Source: Pseudomonas sp. UBA4617 (lineage in GTDB: Bacteria > Pseudomonadota > Gammaproteobacteria > Pseudomonadales > Pseudomonadaceae). Taken from it: a stretch of DNA of 64,000 bases. The DNA is taken from contig NZ_DGIR01000038.1 of assembly GCF_002386445.1 (NCBI RefSeq), positions 1 through 64,000 of the forward strand. Reading direction: 5' to 3'. This document shows, piece by piece, positions 1 through 7,935 of the stretch. The stretch's first letter is position 1; each line of letters opens with the position of its first letter. The position numbers and the translations under genes were made by a program. A model generated the notes under the pieces. That model was not told where the DNA came from and did not search any database. It was given only the letters and a program-made list of their open reading frames with translations.

Positions 1-1
1 A

Positions 2-79
2 GATGGTTTCGACCGCACTGGTGGCCAGCGCTTCGCCGAAGATGGTTTCGACCGCACCAACGCCCACCGCATCAGCTGA
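2..79 (+). CDS. C-terminal end of a short-repeat protein (partial)
   Basis: An open frame enters from the left edge and ends at TGA 77-79. The visible 25 residues contain two copies of a DGFDRT motif, 13 residues apart, ending in NAHRIS. At DNA level 18 bases are repeated exactly (1-18 and 40-57). Repetitive AEDG(F/S)xRT proteins, usually small and exported, are common in Pseudomonas, but the function is not established. Only the tail is in the window, so length, start and signal peptide cannot be judged. A short GC hairpin follows the stop. Confidence 0.55.
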   Translation, partial: DGFDRTGGQRFAEDGFDRTNAHRIS

Positions 80-98
80 TCCCCTGATACGCGCTACC

Positions 99-118
99 AG
101 CCCGGCTTCGGCCGGGCT
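99..118 (+). terminator. Candidate intrinsic terminator after the repeat protein
   Basis: A perfect 8-bp stem (AGCCCGGC / GCCGGGCT) closes a TTCG tetraloop 20 bases after the TGA at 77-79. The bases that follow (TGATCATTTG) contain only a weak T tract. It is probably the terminator of the upstream gene. Confidence 0.5.
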
Positions 119-198
119 TGATCATTTGCAGGCGAGCGCAGGCTTGGCACACTAGGCGTCTTTTCCACCAGGAGGTAGGGCCAGCAAGCCCAGCACAG

Positions 199-804
199 AT
201 GTACTACTACGAACCCGCCAAAGGCCACGGCCTGCCCCACGACCCGTTCAACGCCATCGTCGGCCCGCGCCCTATCGGCTGGATTTCCTCACAGGACCGC
301 GAAGGCCGCCTGAACCTGGCACCCTACAGCTTTTTCAACGCTTTCAATTACATTCCACCGATCATCGGCTTCTGCAGCGTGGGGCGCAAAGACAGCCTGA
401 ACAACATCGAGCAGACCGGCGAATTCGTCTGGAACCTGGCCACCCGTCCGTTGGCCGCACAGATGAACCAGAGCTGTGCGCCGGTGGCCGCCGAAATCAA
501 CGAATTCGAATTGAGTGGCCTCACCGCCACGCCGTCGCGCATCGTCAGCGTGCCGCGTGTCGGCGAAACGCCGGTGGCCTTCGAGTGCAAGGTCAGCCAG
601 ATCGTCCAGCTCAAGCGGGCCGACCAGGAACTGGTGCCCAGCTGGCTGATCCTCGGTGAAGTGGTGGCGGTGCACATTGCCGAGCACCTGTTGAACAACG
701 GCATCTACGATACCGCTGCCGCCGAACCGATCCTGCGTGGCGGTGGCCCGGCGGACTATTTCGAGCTGGGCAACCTGTTCAAGATGGCCCGGCCACCGGC
801 CTGA
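199..804 (+). CDS. Flavin reductase-like FMN-binding split-barrel protein
   Basis: The 201-aa protein belongs to the flavin reductase-like domain family (FMN-binding split barrel, DIM6/NTAB type). Typical features are the N-terminal FNAIVGPRPIGWIS segment, the APYSFFNAF segment, and the late LGEVVAVHI strand. Members bind FMN and act as NAD(P)H:flavin oxidoreductases or on small flavin-linked substrates; the substrate here is unknown. I start at ATG 199 because homologues of this family begin close to the MYYYEPA sequence. An AGGAGGT at 170-176 is rather far upstream, so the start is not certain. The stop abuts the stop of the convergent gene at 805. There is no operon partner on this strand. 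Confidence 0.8.
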   Translation: MYYYEPAKGHGLPHDPFNAIVGPRPIGWISSQDREGRLNLAPYSFFNAFNYIPPIIGFCSVGRKDSLNNIEQTGEFVWNLATRPLAAQMNQSCAPVAAEINEFELSGLTATPSRIVSVPRVGETPVAFECKVSQIVQLKRADQELVPSWLILGEVVAVHIAEHLLNNGIYDTAAAEPILRGGGPADYFELGNLFKMARPPA

Positions 805-1035
805 TCACCAGATCAGTTCACCTTCGTCGCTGACGCCCTGCAGGCGTTGCAGCTCGGCGCTGGCCGCTTCGTCGGCGGCCACGGCGCCCTTGAATACCTG
901 GCCGTCGAGGACCTTGTGAAAACGCGGCGCGCCGCCCATGCGCAGGGCCTTGACCGCAATCGCGGCGTGGTAACCGCCTTCCACCGGGACCATCGCCGAA
1001 ACCGCTTCGAAATGCGGGAACTCCCTACGTGCCAT
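805..1035 (-). CDS. Conserved small hypothetical protein, 76 aa
   Basis: The short protein starts MARREFPHF and contains VEGGYHAAIAVKAL and a C-terminal stretch rich in Ala and Glu ending GELIW. The ATG at 1033-1035 has an AGGCGGA-like ribosome site about 7 bases upstream, which favours it over the longer frame. It lies 82 bp downstream of the ABM monooxygenase gene on the same strand, so co-transcription is possible. There is no signal peptide or membrane segment. I do not recognise a named family; a stress-related or regulatory small protein is possible but unsupported. Confidence 0.55.
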   Translation of the reverse strand: MARREFPHFEAVSAMVPVEGGYHAAIAVKALRMGGAPRFHKVLDGQVFKGAVAADEAASAELQRLQGVSDEGELIW

Positions 1036-1117
1036 GTTGCTATCCGCCTGGTTGATCGAGGGCCGGTATTTTACCTTATTCCTCTGTACCGGCCCTATCG
1101 CGGGCACAGGCGACACC

Positions 1118-1411
1118 TCAATCAAAGGTATGCAGGTCCAGGCTGCTGACTACCTGAGCCTGCACCAGCTCACCAAACACTTCCAGCGTCGGCGAAGCAA
1201 AGTACCCGCTCATCGCCTGTTGGTTCTGCCAACTACCGCTGAGCAGCCACAGGTCGGCATCGGCCTGCGACCGCTGCACGGTGAAACTCAGGCAACCCGG
1301 TGCCCGCAACGAGGGTTCGAGCAAGTCACGCAGGCGCGCGCCCAGCTCTGCCGAGCGCCCGCTGCTGGCACGGATGAAAGCAAGGTGGGTGACCGGTCGT
1401 GTCGGGGTCAT
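1118..1411 (-). CDS. ABM-domain (antibiotic biosynthesis monooxygenase-like) protein
   Basis: The 97-aa protein shows the small ferredoxin-like ABM fold pattern: THLAFIRASSGR strand, LEPSLRAPGCLSFTVQRS, then WLLSGSWQNQQAM and FASPTLEVFGEL. Family members are cofactor-free quinol or polyketide monooxygenases, heme-degrading enzymes, or proteins of unknown activity; substrate cannot be assigned. ATG 1409-1411 is preceded by AAGGAG at good spacing, so the longer open frame reaching 1570 is rejected. It is divergent from the AraC regulator at 1613, with a large palindrome between them, which suggests that regulator controls it. Confidence 0.7.
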   Translation of the reverse strand: MTPTRPVTHLAFIRASSGRSAELGARLRDLLEPSLRAPGCLSFTVQRSQADADLWLLSGSWQNQQAMSGYFASPTLEVFGELVQAQVVSSLDLHTFD

Positions 1412-1497
1412 TGCACAATCTCCTTGGAGCAAGCGGACGGAAAACCAGGCTGCCAAGGTTAGGGCCTGTGCCGCGCGACGCGTTAGGCCATTACTGC

Positions 1498-1545
1498 CTG
1501 CCGATTGCCTGATCCTGCAGCGCGGCAGGATCAGGCAATCGGCAG
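1498..1545. repeat. Perfect 21-bp inverted repeat in a divergent promoter region
   Basis: Arms 1498-1518 and 1525-1545 are exactly complementary and are separated by six bases (AGCGCG). The left arm begins CTGCCGATTGCCTGATC. It sits between two divergently transcribed genes, so it is not a terminator for either. It does not resemble the REP elements elsewhere in this window. It could be an operator, a transcript hairpin in the AraC leader, or a small MITE-like remnant. Confidence 0.85.
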
Positions 1546-1612
1546 ACAGCTTTCGACTAGCGTCCGCCATTGCCCAAACCTATGCTGCGTCGGTCAGCAG
1601 AGGAAAGCCATC

Positions 1613-2533
1613 ATGACCATTGCCACGTCCATCGACCCCACCCTGGAACTGCAACGCCAGGAACTGGCCGAGCTGATCCAACGCCACGCCGGTGAGCCCT
1701 ACGGCCCGCCCTCGGCCATCGATGACCTGTACCTGGTGCGCTACACCGAGAATGTCCGCTCGGTGCCGACCCTGGCACAACCCGCCCTGTGTATCCTTGC
1801 CCAAGGCAGCAAGAGCCTGTTCCTCGGAGACGAACAGTACGCCTACGACCCGCTGCACTACATGGTGGTGTCGGTGACCTTGCCGCTGAGCGGCGTGCGC
1901 CTCGACGCCAGCCCCGAGCACCCCAGCCTGGGGCTGCGCCTGGACCTGGACCCGGCCGAGATCAGCCAGTTGATCGCCGAAAGCGGGCCGATGCTGGTGC
2001 CCAACCGGCCCTCGGGCCGTGGCCTGTATGTGGAACGAACCGACGCCGCGTTGCTCGACGCCCTGTTGCGGCTGATCCGGCTGCTGGATACACCACGCGA
2101 CATCGCGATGCTGGCGCCGCTGTTCCGCCGGGAAATTCTCTACCGCCTGTTGCGTGGCCCGCAGGGCTACCGGTTGTATGAAATCGCCCTGGCCAACAGC
2201 CAGACCCACCGGGTGTGCCAGGCCATTACCTGGCTCAACCAGAACTACCAGTTACCCCTGCGCATCGAGGATCTGGCGCGGGTAGTGAACCTCAGTACCT
2301 CGACCTTGCACCACCGGTTCAAGGCAGTAACCTCGATGAGCCCCTTGCAGTACCAGAAGCAACTGCGCTTGCAGGAAGCCCGACGGTTGATGTTGAACGA
2401 CGGGCTCGAAGCGGCGGTGGCGGCCTATAGGGTGGGCTATGAAAGCCCGTCGCAGTTCAGCCGGGAATACAGCCGGCTGTATGGCGCGCCGCCGATCCGG
2501 GATGTGGCGCGGTTGCGGGCCACTGCCGGCTGA
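1613..2533 (+). CDS. AraC-family transcriptional regulator (AraC_N type)
   Basis: The 306-aa protein has the AraC_N-type cupin domain in the first ~190 residues (PTLAQPALCILAQGSKSLFLG, then LHYMVVSVTLPLSG) and a C-terminal AraC HTH pair (IEDLARVVNLSTSTLHHRF and VAAYRVGYESPSQFSREYSRLYG). These regulators usually act on adjacent oxidoreductase genes. ATG 1613 has AGAGGAAA upstream and is chosen over the frame beginning inside the palindrome. The divergent ABM monooxygenase is the likely target. The inducer is unknown. Confidence 0.88.
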   Translation: MTIATSIDPTLELQRQELAELIQRHAGEPYGPPSAIDDLYLVRYTENVRSVPTLAQPALCILAQGSKSLFLGDEQYAYDPLHYMVVSVTLPLSGVRLDASPEHPSLGLRLDLDPAEISQLIAESGPMLVPNRPSGRGLYVERTDAALLDALLRLIRLLDTPRDIAMLAPLFRREILYRLLRGPQGYRLYEIALANSQTHRVCQAITWLNQNYQLPLRIEDLARVVNLSTSTLHHRFKAVTSMSPLQYQKQLRLQEARRLMLNDGLEAAVAAYRVGYESPSQFSREYSRLYGAPPIRDVARLRATAG

Positions 2534-2550
2534 GTTCGCTTTTGTCTGCG

Positions 2551-2652
2551 CCGGCTTCTTCGTGTGCTTGCCACTCCCACAGGTGCCGCGCTGCCTTCAG
2601 CAATAGGGTAAAACCTGGGGGAATGGGTTCAACCGCGAAGAGACCGGGACAG
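2551..2652. repeat. Degenerate REP-type pair
   Basis: Two oppositely oriented fragments resemble the P. putida REP element: CCGGCTTCTTCG near 2551 with CCCACAGG at 2576-2583, and GGGTTCAACCGCGAAG at 2625-2640 followed by AGACCGG. They lie between the convergent AraC gene and the ThDP-enzyme gene and could act as a bidirectional terminator. Confidence 0.55.
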
Positions 2653-2666
2653 GCAATAGCCCTGCT

Positions 2667-4304
2667 TCACTCCGCCACGGCTGCCTGCCACTGATTCTGG
2701 TCAACCTGGATCAGGGTTGGGCCCTTGCGCGCCACCGCCTGCATCAGCGCCGATTGCAACTGTGTGATATCTGCCACATGTTCCGCCGCGGCCCCAAGTG
2801 CCCGCGCCACGCCAAGGAAATCCGGGGTGTGGATATCCACCCCAACCGGCTCGATGGCGCGGTTGACCATGTACTTCCTGATCTCCTCGTACCCCTGGTT
2901 ATTCCACAGCAGCACGACCAACGGCACCTGTGCTTCCACCGCACTGGCAAGCTCCGGCAAGGTGAACTGCAAACCGCCATCACCGATCAGGCACACCGCT
3001 GGTGCCCGCTCGCCCGCCTGCTCCGCGCTACCCAGCCAGGCGCCCATGGCTGCCGGCAAGGCGTAACCCAGGGTGCCGTAGCCGGTCGAGGCATTGAACC
3101 AGCGGCGTGGCTGGTCCATGTCCAGGGTCAGGTTGCCGGTGTACACCGGCTGGGTCGAATCACCCACCAGAACGGCATTCGGCAAACATTCGAGAATGGC
3201 CAGCAACAGGCGCGTCTGGCTCAAGGTTGGCTGGTCCCAACCGGCCGTCAGTGCCTGGCGCAGTTTGGCCACGCGGGCAGCCCCCCAGCTGCCTTCACGC
3301 ACAGGCTGCGGCTGCGCCTGCACGGCAACGAGCAACGCCTCGGCTGCCAGTTCGGCATCTGCCACCAGCGCCAGCTCGGGTAGATAGTTGCGCACGGTCT
3401 GGTCCGGGTCGATGTCGATGCGCAACAGAGCGCCCGGGATCGCGAACCCGCCTTTGAAGGTCACGTCATAATCGGTTTCGCCCAGCTCGGTGCCGATTGC
3501 GAGCACTACATCAGCTTCGGCCACCAGGGCACGTGTGGCCGGCAGTGACTGGGTCGAACCGATCTGCAGCGGATGGCAGGACGGCAGCAAGCCCTTGGCA
3601 TTGATGGTCAGCGCCACCGGGGCCTGCAAGTGTTCGGCCAGGCGTGCCAGCGCAGTCCCCGCTGCCAGCGCCCCGCCCCCGGCCAGGATCAGCGGCCGCC
3701 GTGCGCTGGCCAGGCGTTCGGCCATCAGCGCCACCGCCTGCGGCGCCGCCCCTGCCCGGCTAGCACGCACCGGGCGCCCAGGCAGCAGGTGATCAGCCGG
3801 TTCGACCAGCACATCGAGCGGGATCTCGATATGCACCGGGCGTGGCCGCGCGCCCTCGAACACGGCGTACGCCCGCGCCAACACCTGGGGCAGGTCATCG
3901 GCACTCATCAGGGTGTGGGAGAACGCCGCCACACCCGACACCAGCGCCGCCTGGTCAGGCAACTCGTGCAGCTTGCCGCGGCCTCCGCCGAGTTGATTGC
4001 GGCACTGCACGCTGGAGATGACCAGCATCGGGATCGAGTCGGCATAGGCCTGGCCCATGGCGGTGGTGATGTTGGTCATGCCGGGACCGGTGATGATGAA
4101 ACACACCCCGGGCTTGCCACGCGTCCGCGCATAGCCGTCAGCCATGAACCCGGCACCCTGTTCATGGCGCGGGGTGATATGGCGGATGGACGATCCCGCC
4201 AAGCCGCGGTAGAGCTCCACGGTATGTACGCCAGGAATACCGAAGACATGGTCCACGCCATAGCCTTCAAGGAGTTTGACCAATACTTCGCCGCAAGTTG
4301 CCAT
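2667..4304 (-). CDS. ThDP-dependent decarboxylase, acetolactate synthase-like (probable 5-guanidino-2-oxopentanoate decarboxylase)
   Basis: The 545-aa enzyme has the full three-domain ThDP architecture. The catalytic Glu is at residue 48 (RHEQGAGFMADGYAR). The Mg/ThDP motif runs from GDG (441-443) to NN (468-469). Related families are acetolactate synthase and the AruI enzyme of the arginine transaminase pathway, which decarboxylates 2-ketoarginine. N-terminal similarity (VFGIPGVHTVELYRGL) favours AruI-like over IlvB, and no small regulatory subunit gene is nearby. It is divergent from a GcvA-like LysR gene, its likely regulator, with 114 bp between starts. Exact substrate is inferred. Confidence 0.8.
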   Translation of the reverse strand: MATCGEVLVKLLEGYGVDHVFGIPGVHTVELYRGLAGSSIRHITPRHEQGAGFMADGYARTRGKPGVCFIITGPGMTNITTAMGQAYADSIPMLVISSVQCRNQLGGGRGKLHELPDQAALVSGVAAFSHTLMSADDLPQVLARAYAVFEGARPRPVHIEIPLDVLVEPADHLLPGRPVRASRAGAAPQAVALMAERLASARRPLILAGGGALAAGTALARLAEHLQAPVALTINAKGLLPSCHPLQIGSTQSLPATRALVAEADVVLAIGTELGETDYDVTFKGGFAIPGALLRIDIDPDQTVRNYLPELALVADAELAAEALLVAVQAQPQPVREGSWGAARVAKLRQALTAGWDQPTLSQTRLLLAILECLPNAVLVGDSTQPVYTGNLTLDMDQPRRWFNASTGYGTLGYALPAAMGAWLGSAEQAGERAPAVCLIGDGGLQFTLPELASAVEAQVPLVVLLWNNQGYEEIRKYMVNRAIEPVGVDIHTPDFLGVARALGAAAEHVADITQLQSALMQAVARKGPTLIQVDQNQWQAAVAE

Positions 4305-4418
4305 CGGGTTTCACCGTGAATCTCGTTGGGTTATGGCCTTATTGAACCCAAGCCACGACTACTACGACAATGCAAAAGAACGCATACTAGCCATGTCCTG
4401 AGATCATGGCTAAACACA

Positions 4419-5294
4419 ATGAAACGCCTTCCGCCGCTGCCGGCCCTGCACACCTTCCTGGTCACCGCCCAGCACTGCAATTTCACCCGTGCCGGGCAGC
4501 AGTTGCACATTACCCAAGGCGCCGTCAGCCGGCAGATCGCAGCCCTTGAGGAGCACCTGGGTTATGCCTTGTTCCAGCGTCAGGCTCGCGGGCTGAGCCT
4601 GACGCGTGAAGGCCAGGACTGGCTGCCACGGGTGCAGCAGGTCTTTGCGCTGGTCGAGCAAGGGGTGCGTGAAGTGGGTGAGCGTAGCGCCACCTTGCAA
4701 CTCAAGGCGCCGACCTGCGTGATGCGCTGGCTGCTTCCGCGCCTGATGGAATGGCAGGCGCTGCGTCCTGATGTGCCGGTGGAACTGACCACCACGGTAC
4801 AGCATGGTGTGGACTTCCGTCGCGAGGGCTTCGACGCGGCGGTGGTCTATGGTGAAGCGCCGAACCATGGGTTGCGCGTGCGCAAGCTGTTCGACGAGCA
4901 GCTGACCCCGGTGTGTGCGCCTTCATTGCGCGAGGGGCCGCTGCCGCTGCAGCAGGTTGAGGACCTGGCCCGGCACATGTTGCTGCACCCGTCGCGGGAT
5001 GAACATGACTGGCGCCTGTGGTTGCAGGCGGCCGGAGTGGTGCTGGCCAGCCACGGGCCGAAACAGCATTTCGAAACGCTGGACATGGCAATGGCCATGG
5101 CTTCGCAGGGCACAGGGGTGGCCATCGGCGACTGGTCGCTGATCGGTGACGATTTGCGCGGGGGGCGATTGTGCATGCCGTTTGCGCTGAAGGTGATGAC
5201 CGGCAAGGGGTATTACCTGGTGAGCCAGGCCAAGGGTTTGCCACCGGGGCTGGTGCAGTTGCTGAACTGGCTGGAGGGCCAGGCCGGTCTGTGA
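4419..5294 (+). CDS. LysR-family regulator, GcvA-like
   Basis: The 291-aa protein has an N-terminal winged HTH (residues about 21-41, NFTRAGQQLHITQGAVSRQI) and a LysR substrate-binding domain. The LPPLPALHTFLV opening is typical of the GcvA-like branch. The in-frame ATG at 4419 matches family N-termini; the longer frame to 4326 is not needed. It is transcribed away from the ThDP decarboxylase gene and probably regulates it in response to an amino-acid-derived keto acid. Confidence 0.85.
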   Translation: MKRLPPLPALHTFLVTAQHCNFTRAGQQLHITQGAVSRQIAALEEHLGYALFQRQARGLSLTREGQDWLPRVQQVFALVEQGVREVGERSATLQLKAPTCVMRWLLPRLMEWQALRPDVPVELTTTVQHGVDFRREGFDAAVVYGEAPNHGLRVRKLFDEQLTPVCAPSLREGPLPLQQVEDLARHMLLHPSRDEHDWRLWLQAAGVVLASHGPKQHFETLDMAMAMASQGTGVAIGDWSLIGDDLRGGRLCMPFALKVMTGKGYYLVSQAKGLPPGLVQLLNWLEGQAGL

Positions 5295-5296
5295 TG

Positions 5297-5388
5297 CCCC
5301 TTTCGCGGATAAACCCGTTTCCACAAGGGTTGCGCAGGCTTCAAGAGCTGCGATGCCCCTGTTGGAGCGGGTTCAACCGCAAACGGGG
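5297..5388. repeat. Degenerate REP-type pair
   Basis: CCCCTTTCGCGGATAAACCC at 5297-5316 and, inverted, CCCCTGTTGGAGCGGGTTCA from 5356 followed by ACCGCAAACGGGG form two REP-like halves in the gap between convergent genes. It is the same family of palindromes seen at 2551, 17415, 31713, 35281 and 56964. Confidence 0.6.
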
Positions 5389-5394
5389 GGCCGC

Positions 5395-6006
5395 TCAATA
5401 GCCGACTGTGAAGCGTTGCCGCGAATGCTGCGGCTTTTCCAGCTCGTCGAGCATGGCAATCGCGTAATCGGCAAAACTGATCCAGCTCCTGCCGTCCGCG
5501 CCGATCAGCAACTGGTCCTTGCCCAGCGTGTAATGCCCGCTGCGCTCACCTTCGACGAATTCGGCCGATGGCGAGAGGAAAGTCCAGTCCAGGTTCTGCT
5601 CCTGTTGTAGCGTTTGCAGGAAATGCACCCCGGCCGTGGCCTCGGCCTTGTACGCCTCCGGGAAGTCCGGGCTGTCGATCACCCGTTGCCCCGAAGGCAG
5701 CAGCAGGCTGCCGGCCCCGCCCACCACCAGCAGGCGCCCGCCCCCGGCCCGCTTGACTGGTTCGATGATGGCGTGCGGCTCGATGGTCGCAAAGTGGGCC
5801 GCGCTCAATACCGCATCGACACCGCCTAGCGCCGTTTGCAGGGCCGCGCTGTCCCTGACGTCAAGCGCCTTGACGGTCAACCCTTCACGCCCCTGCAAGC
5901 ACGAAGGGTCACGGGCGATGGCCAGCACACTGTGGCCACGGCGCAGGGCTTCTTCCAGCAACTGGCTGCCAGCACGGCCAGTGGCACCAATTATCGCAAT
6001 CTTCAT
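5395..6006 (-). CDS. NAD(P)-binding oxidoreductase of the NmrA/YwnB-like atypical SDR group
   Basis: The 203-aa protein starts with a Rossmann dinucleotide motif GATGRAG (residues 7-13) and has the LLVVGGAGS strand typical of short NAD(P)H-binding NmrA-like proteins. The classical SDR YxxxK pair is not obvious. Members are quinone reductases, flavin reductases or redox sensors; substrate unknown. It lies 25 bp downstream of the MBL-fold gene on the same strand, so the two are probably co-transcribed. Confidence 0.78.
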   Translation of the reverse strand: MKIAIIGATGRAGSQLLEEALRRGHSVLAIARDPSCLQGREGLTVKALDVRDSAALQTALGGVDAVLSAAHFATIEPHAIIEPVKRAGGGRLLVVGGAGSLLLPSGQRVIDSPDFPEAYKAEATAGVHFLQTLQQEQNLDWTFLSPSAEFVEGERSGHYTLGKDQLLIGADGRSWISFADYAIAMLDELEKPQHSRQRFTVGY

Positions 6007-6031
6007 GGGATACTCTCCATCCAGTACGGAA

Positions 6032-6907
6032 TTACCACTTCATCTCACCCTTGGCGACCTTGGCCCCCAACTCCAGCGAGCTCTCATCGGCCAGGCCTGG
6101 GTAACGTCGCTTCATCGCCTCGATCAACGTACCGGCATCTTTCGCCTTGGCGGTCTCGGCATCGAAATCACGAATGTAGTTCGCCGTGAAACGCACGGCC
6201 TGCAGCGACCGACTGCTGTCCCCCAGGTAGTGCCCGGGGATGACCGTGCGCGGCGCCAGCGCTTCTATATGCGCCAGGGTGGCGAGCCAGTCAGCGTGCG
6301 ACTTGGCCGATGCGGTATCGGCCATCCACACATGGATGTGCTCGGACACCACCACGCCACCGACCACCGCCTTGATCGACGGGATCCATACGAAACTGCG
6401 ATCGGGCTGCGGGCTGTCCAGGCCAACCACCTCGAGGGCCTGCCCCTCCAGCATCAGCCGGTCGCCGTCGAGCACCTGCGGCAGCACCAGCCGCACCGGC
6501 TTGTCCGCGCCCATCTGCGGCCCCCAGTAGGCCAGCTTGGCCGCCATGGTCTGGCGGATATGGGCAACCGTGGCGGCCGAGGCCAGTACCTTGGCGTCGG
6601 GGAAGGCCCGGGTCAGGGTATCCAGGCCAAAGTAGTAGTCCGGGTCACCATGGCTGATATAGATGCTGGTCAGGTGCTTGCCGCCAGCCCGCAATCGCTG
6701 CACCAGCTGCTCGGCCTGGGTCTTGCCGAACTGGGCATCGACCAGCACGGCGTCGTGTTCGCCGCTGATGATCACCGAGCTGACCGGGAAAATCGCTGCA
6801 TGGCCGGGGTTGTAGACCTCCAGCTGCAACGGCTGGGCAGCCAGCGCCGGGCCGGCCAGGGTAACGCAGGCCAGTAGCAGCCCACGCAAGGTGGTAACAA
6901 GAGGCAT
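6032..6907 (-). CDS. Exported MBL-fold hydrolase with an atypical metal motif
   Basis: The 291-aa protein has a signal peptide (LLLACVTLAGPALA, cleavage near residue 24) and the metallo-beta-lactamase fold. The usual HxHxDH motif is replaced by HGDPDY (in SHGDPDYYFG), so one ligand His is Asp and the final His is Tyr. A later PGHYLG probably supplies another ligand. Other periplasmic MBL proteins share this variant, so it may still bind one or two metals. It is divergent from a LysR gene, which may control it together with the downstream NAD(P)-binding protein. Substrate unknown. Confidence 0.8.
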   Translation of the reverse strand: MPLVTTLRGLLLACVTLAGPALAAQPLQLEVYNPGHAAIFPVSSVIISGEHDAVLVDAQFGKTQAEQLVQRLRAGGKHLTSIYISHGDPDYYFGLDTLTRAFPDAKVLASAATVAHIRQTMAAKLAYWGPQMGADKPVRLVLPQVLDGDRLMLEGQALEVVGLDSPQPDRSFVWIPSIKAVVGGVVVSEHIHVWMADTASAKSHADWLATLAHIEALAPRTVIPGHYLGDSSRSLQAVRFTANYIRDFDAETAKAKDAGTLIEAMKRRYPGLADESSLELGAKVAKGEMKW

Positions 6908-7010
6908 TGGAAACGCTCGTCAGATGAACAATGCCCAACAGCTTAATTGCCCGATCCATGCCAAAAAATGCGACCCTTGCACATAGTTTGTTTCTGAAAT
7001 CGGGCAGATC

Positions 7011-7916
7011 ATGGACCGCCTAAACGCCATGCGTGTTTTCGTCACCGTCGTCGACCTCGGCAGTCAGTCAGCAGCGGCGGATCATCTGCAGCTTTCCCGG
7101 CCAGTGGTGTCGCGCTACCTGGCAGAGTTGGAGGACTGGGTTGGCGCGCGGTTGATGCAGCGCACCACGCGCAGGCTCAGTCTCACTGCCGCCGGCCAGG
7201 AAACCCTGCCCCGTTGCCGGCAACTGCTGGAACTGGCTGACGACCTGCAAGCCGCGGTGCAGCAACCGAATGACGCCCCCAAAGGCGCGCTGCGCATCAG
7301 CGTAAGCACCTCATTCGGCCAGGCCCAGCTGGTGGATGCGATCGCTGCCTACGTTCGGCGCTACCCGGGAGTGAAGGTGGAGCTGCAAATGCTCGATCGT
7401 ACGGTCAACCTGGTGGACGAACGCATCGACCTGGCGATCCGCACCAGCAACGACCTGGACCCCAACCTGATCGCCCGGCGCCTGAGCGTGTGCCGCTCGG
7501 CAGTCTGCGCGGCGCCGGCCTACCTGCGCGAACACGGCACGCCAAAACGGGTCGACGACCTGAGCCGGCATAATTGCCTCACTCATGCCTATTTCGGCCA
7601 CAGCTTGTGGCATTTCGAGGTGGCTGGGCAGCAGGTCGCCGTGCCCGTGGCGGGGAATATCAGCGCCAACGAGGCAATGACCCTGCAGAAGGCCGCGCTG
7701 GCTGGCGCCGGCATCGCCATGCTGCCGACCTACCAGGCGGCCGAGGCCCTGCGCCGTGGCGAGCTGGTGCGCCTGCTGCCCGAGGCAAAGCCGCGCGAGC
7801 TGAACCTGAATGCGGTGTATACCTCGCGCAAGCACATGCCGGCGACCTTGCGCAGCATGCTGGACTTCCTGGTGCAGCGCTTCAGCGACGAACCGGAATG
7901 GGACAGGGACCTGTGA
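7011..7916 (+). CDS. LysR-family regulator, CrgA/YafC-like
   Basis: The 301-aa protein opens MDRLNAMRVFVTVVDLGSQS with an HTH in the first 60 residues (AADHLQLSRPVVSRYLAELE), followed by the effector domain with DLAIRTSNDLDPNLIARRL. This is the CrgA-like LysR branch, often controlling adjacent reductases or hydrolases. It is divergent from the exported MBL protein, with 103 bp between the starts. A single start codon fits the family. Confidence 0.87.
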   Translation: MDRLNAMRVFVTVVDLGSQSAAADHLQLSRPVVSRYLAELEDWVGARLMQRTTRRLSLTAAGQETLPRCRQLLELADDLQAAVQQPNDAPKGALRISVSTSFGQAQLVDAIAAYVRRYPGVKVELQMLDRTVNLVDERIDLAIRTSNDLDPNLIARRLSVCRSAVCAAPAYLREHGTPKRVDDLSRHNCLTHAYFGHSLWHFEVAGQQVAVPVAGNISANEAMTLQKAALAGAGIAMLPTYQAAEALRRGELVRLLPEAKPRELNLNAVYTSRKHMPATLRSMLDFLVQRFSDEPEWDRDL

Positions 7917-7935
7917 CGCCGTTGCAGGAGCGCTG

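Noticed and set aside
1118..1570. A longer 150-aa version of the ABM protein starting upstream
   Set aside because: The extension runs through the 21-bp palindrome and lacks homology. The internal ATG at 1411 has a good ribosome site.
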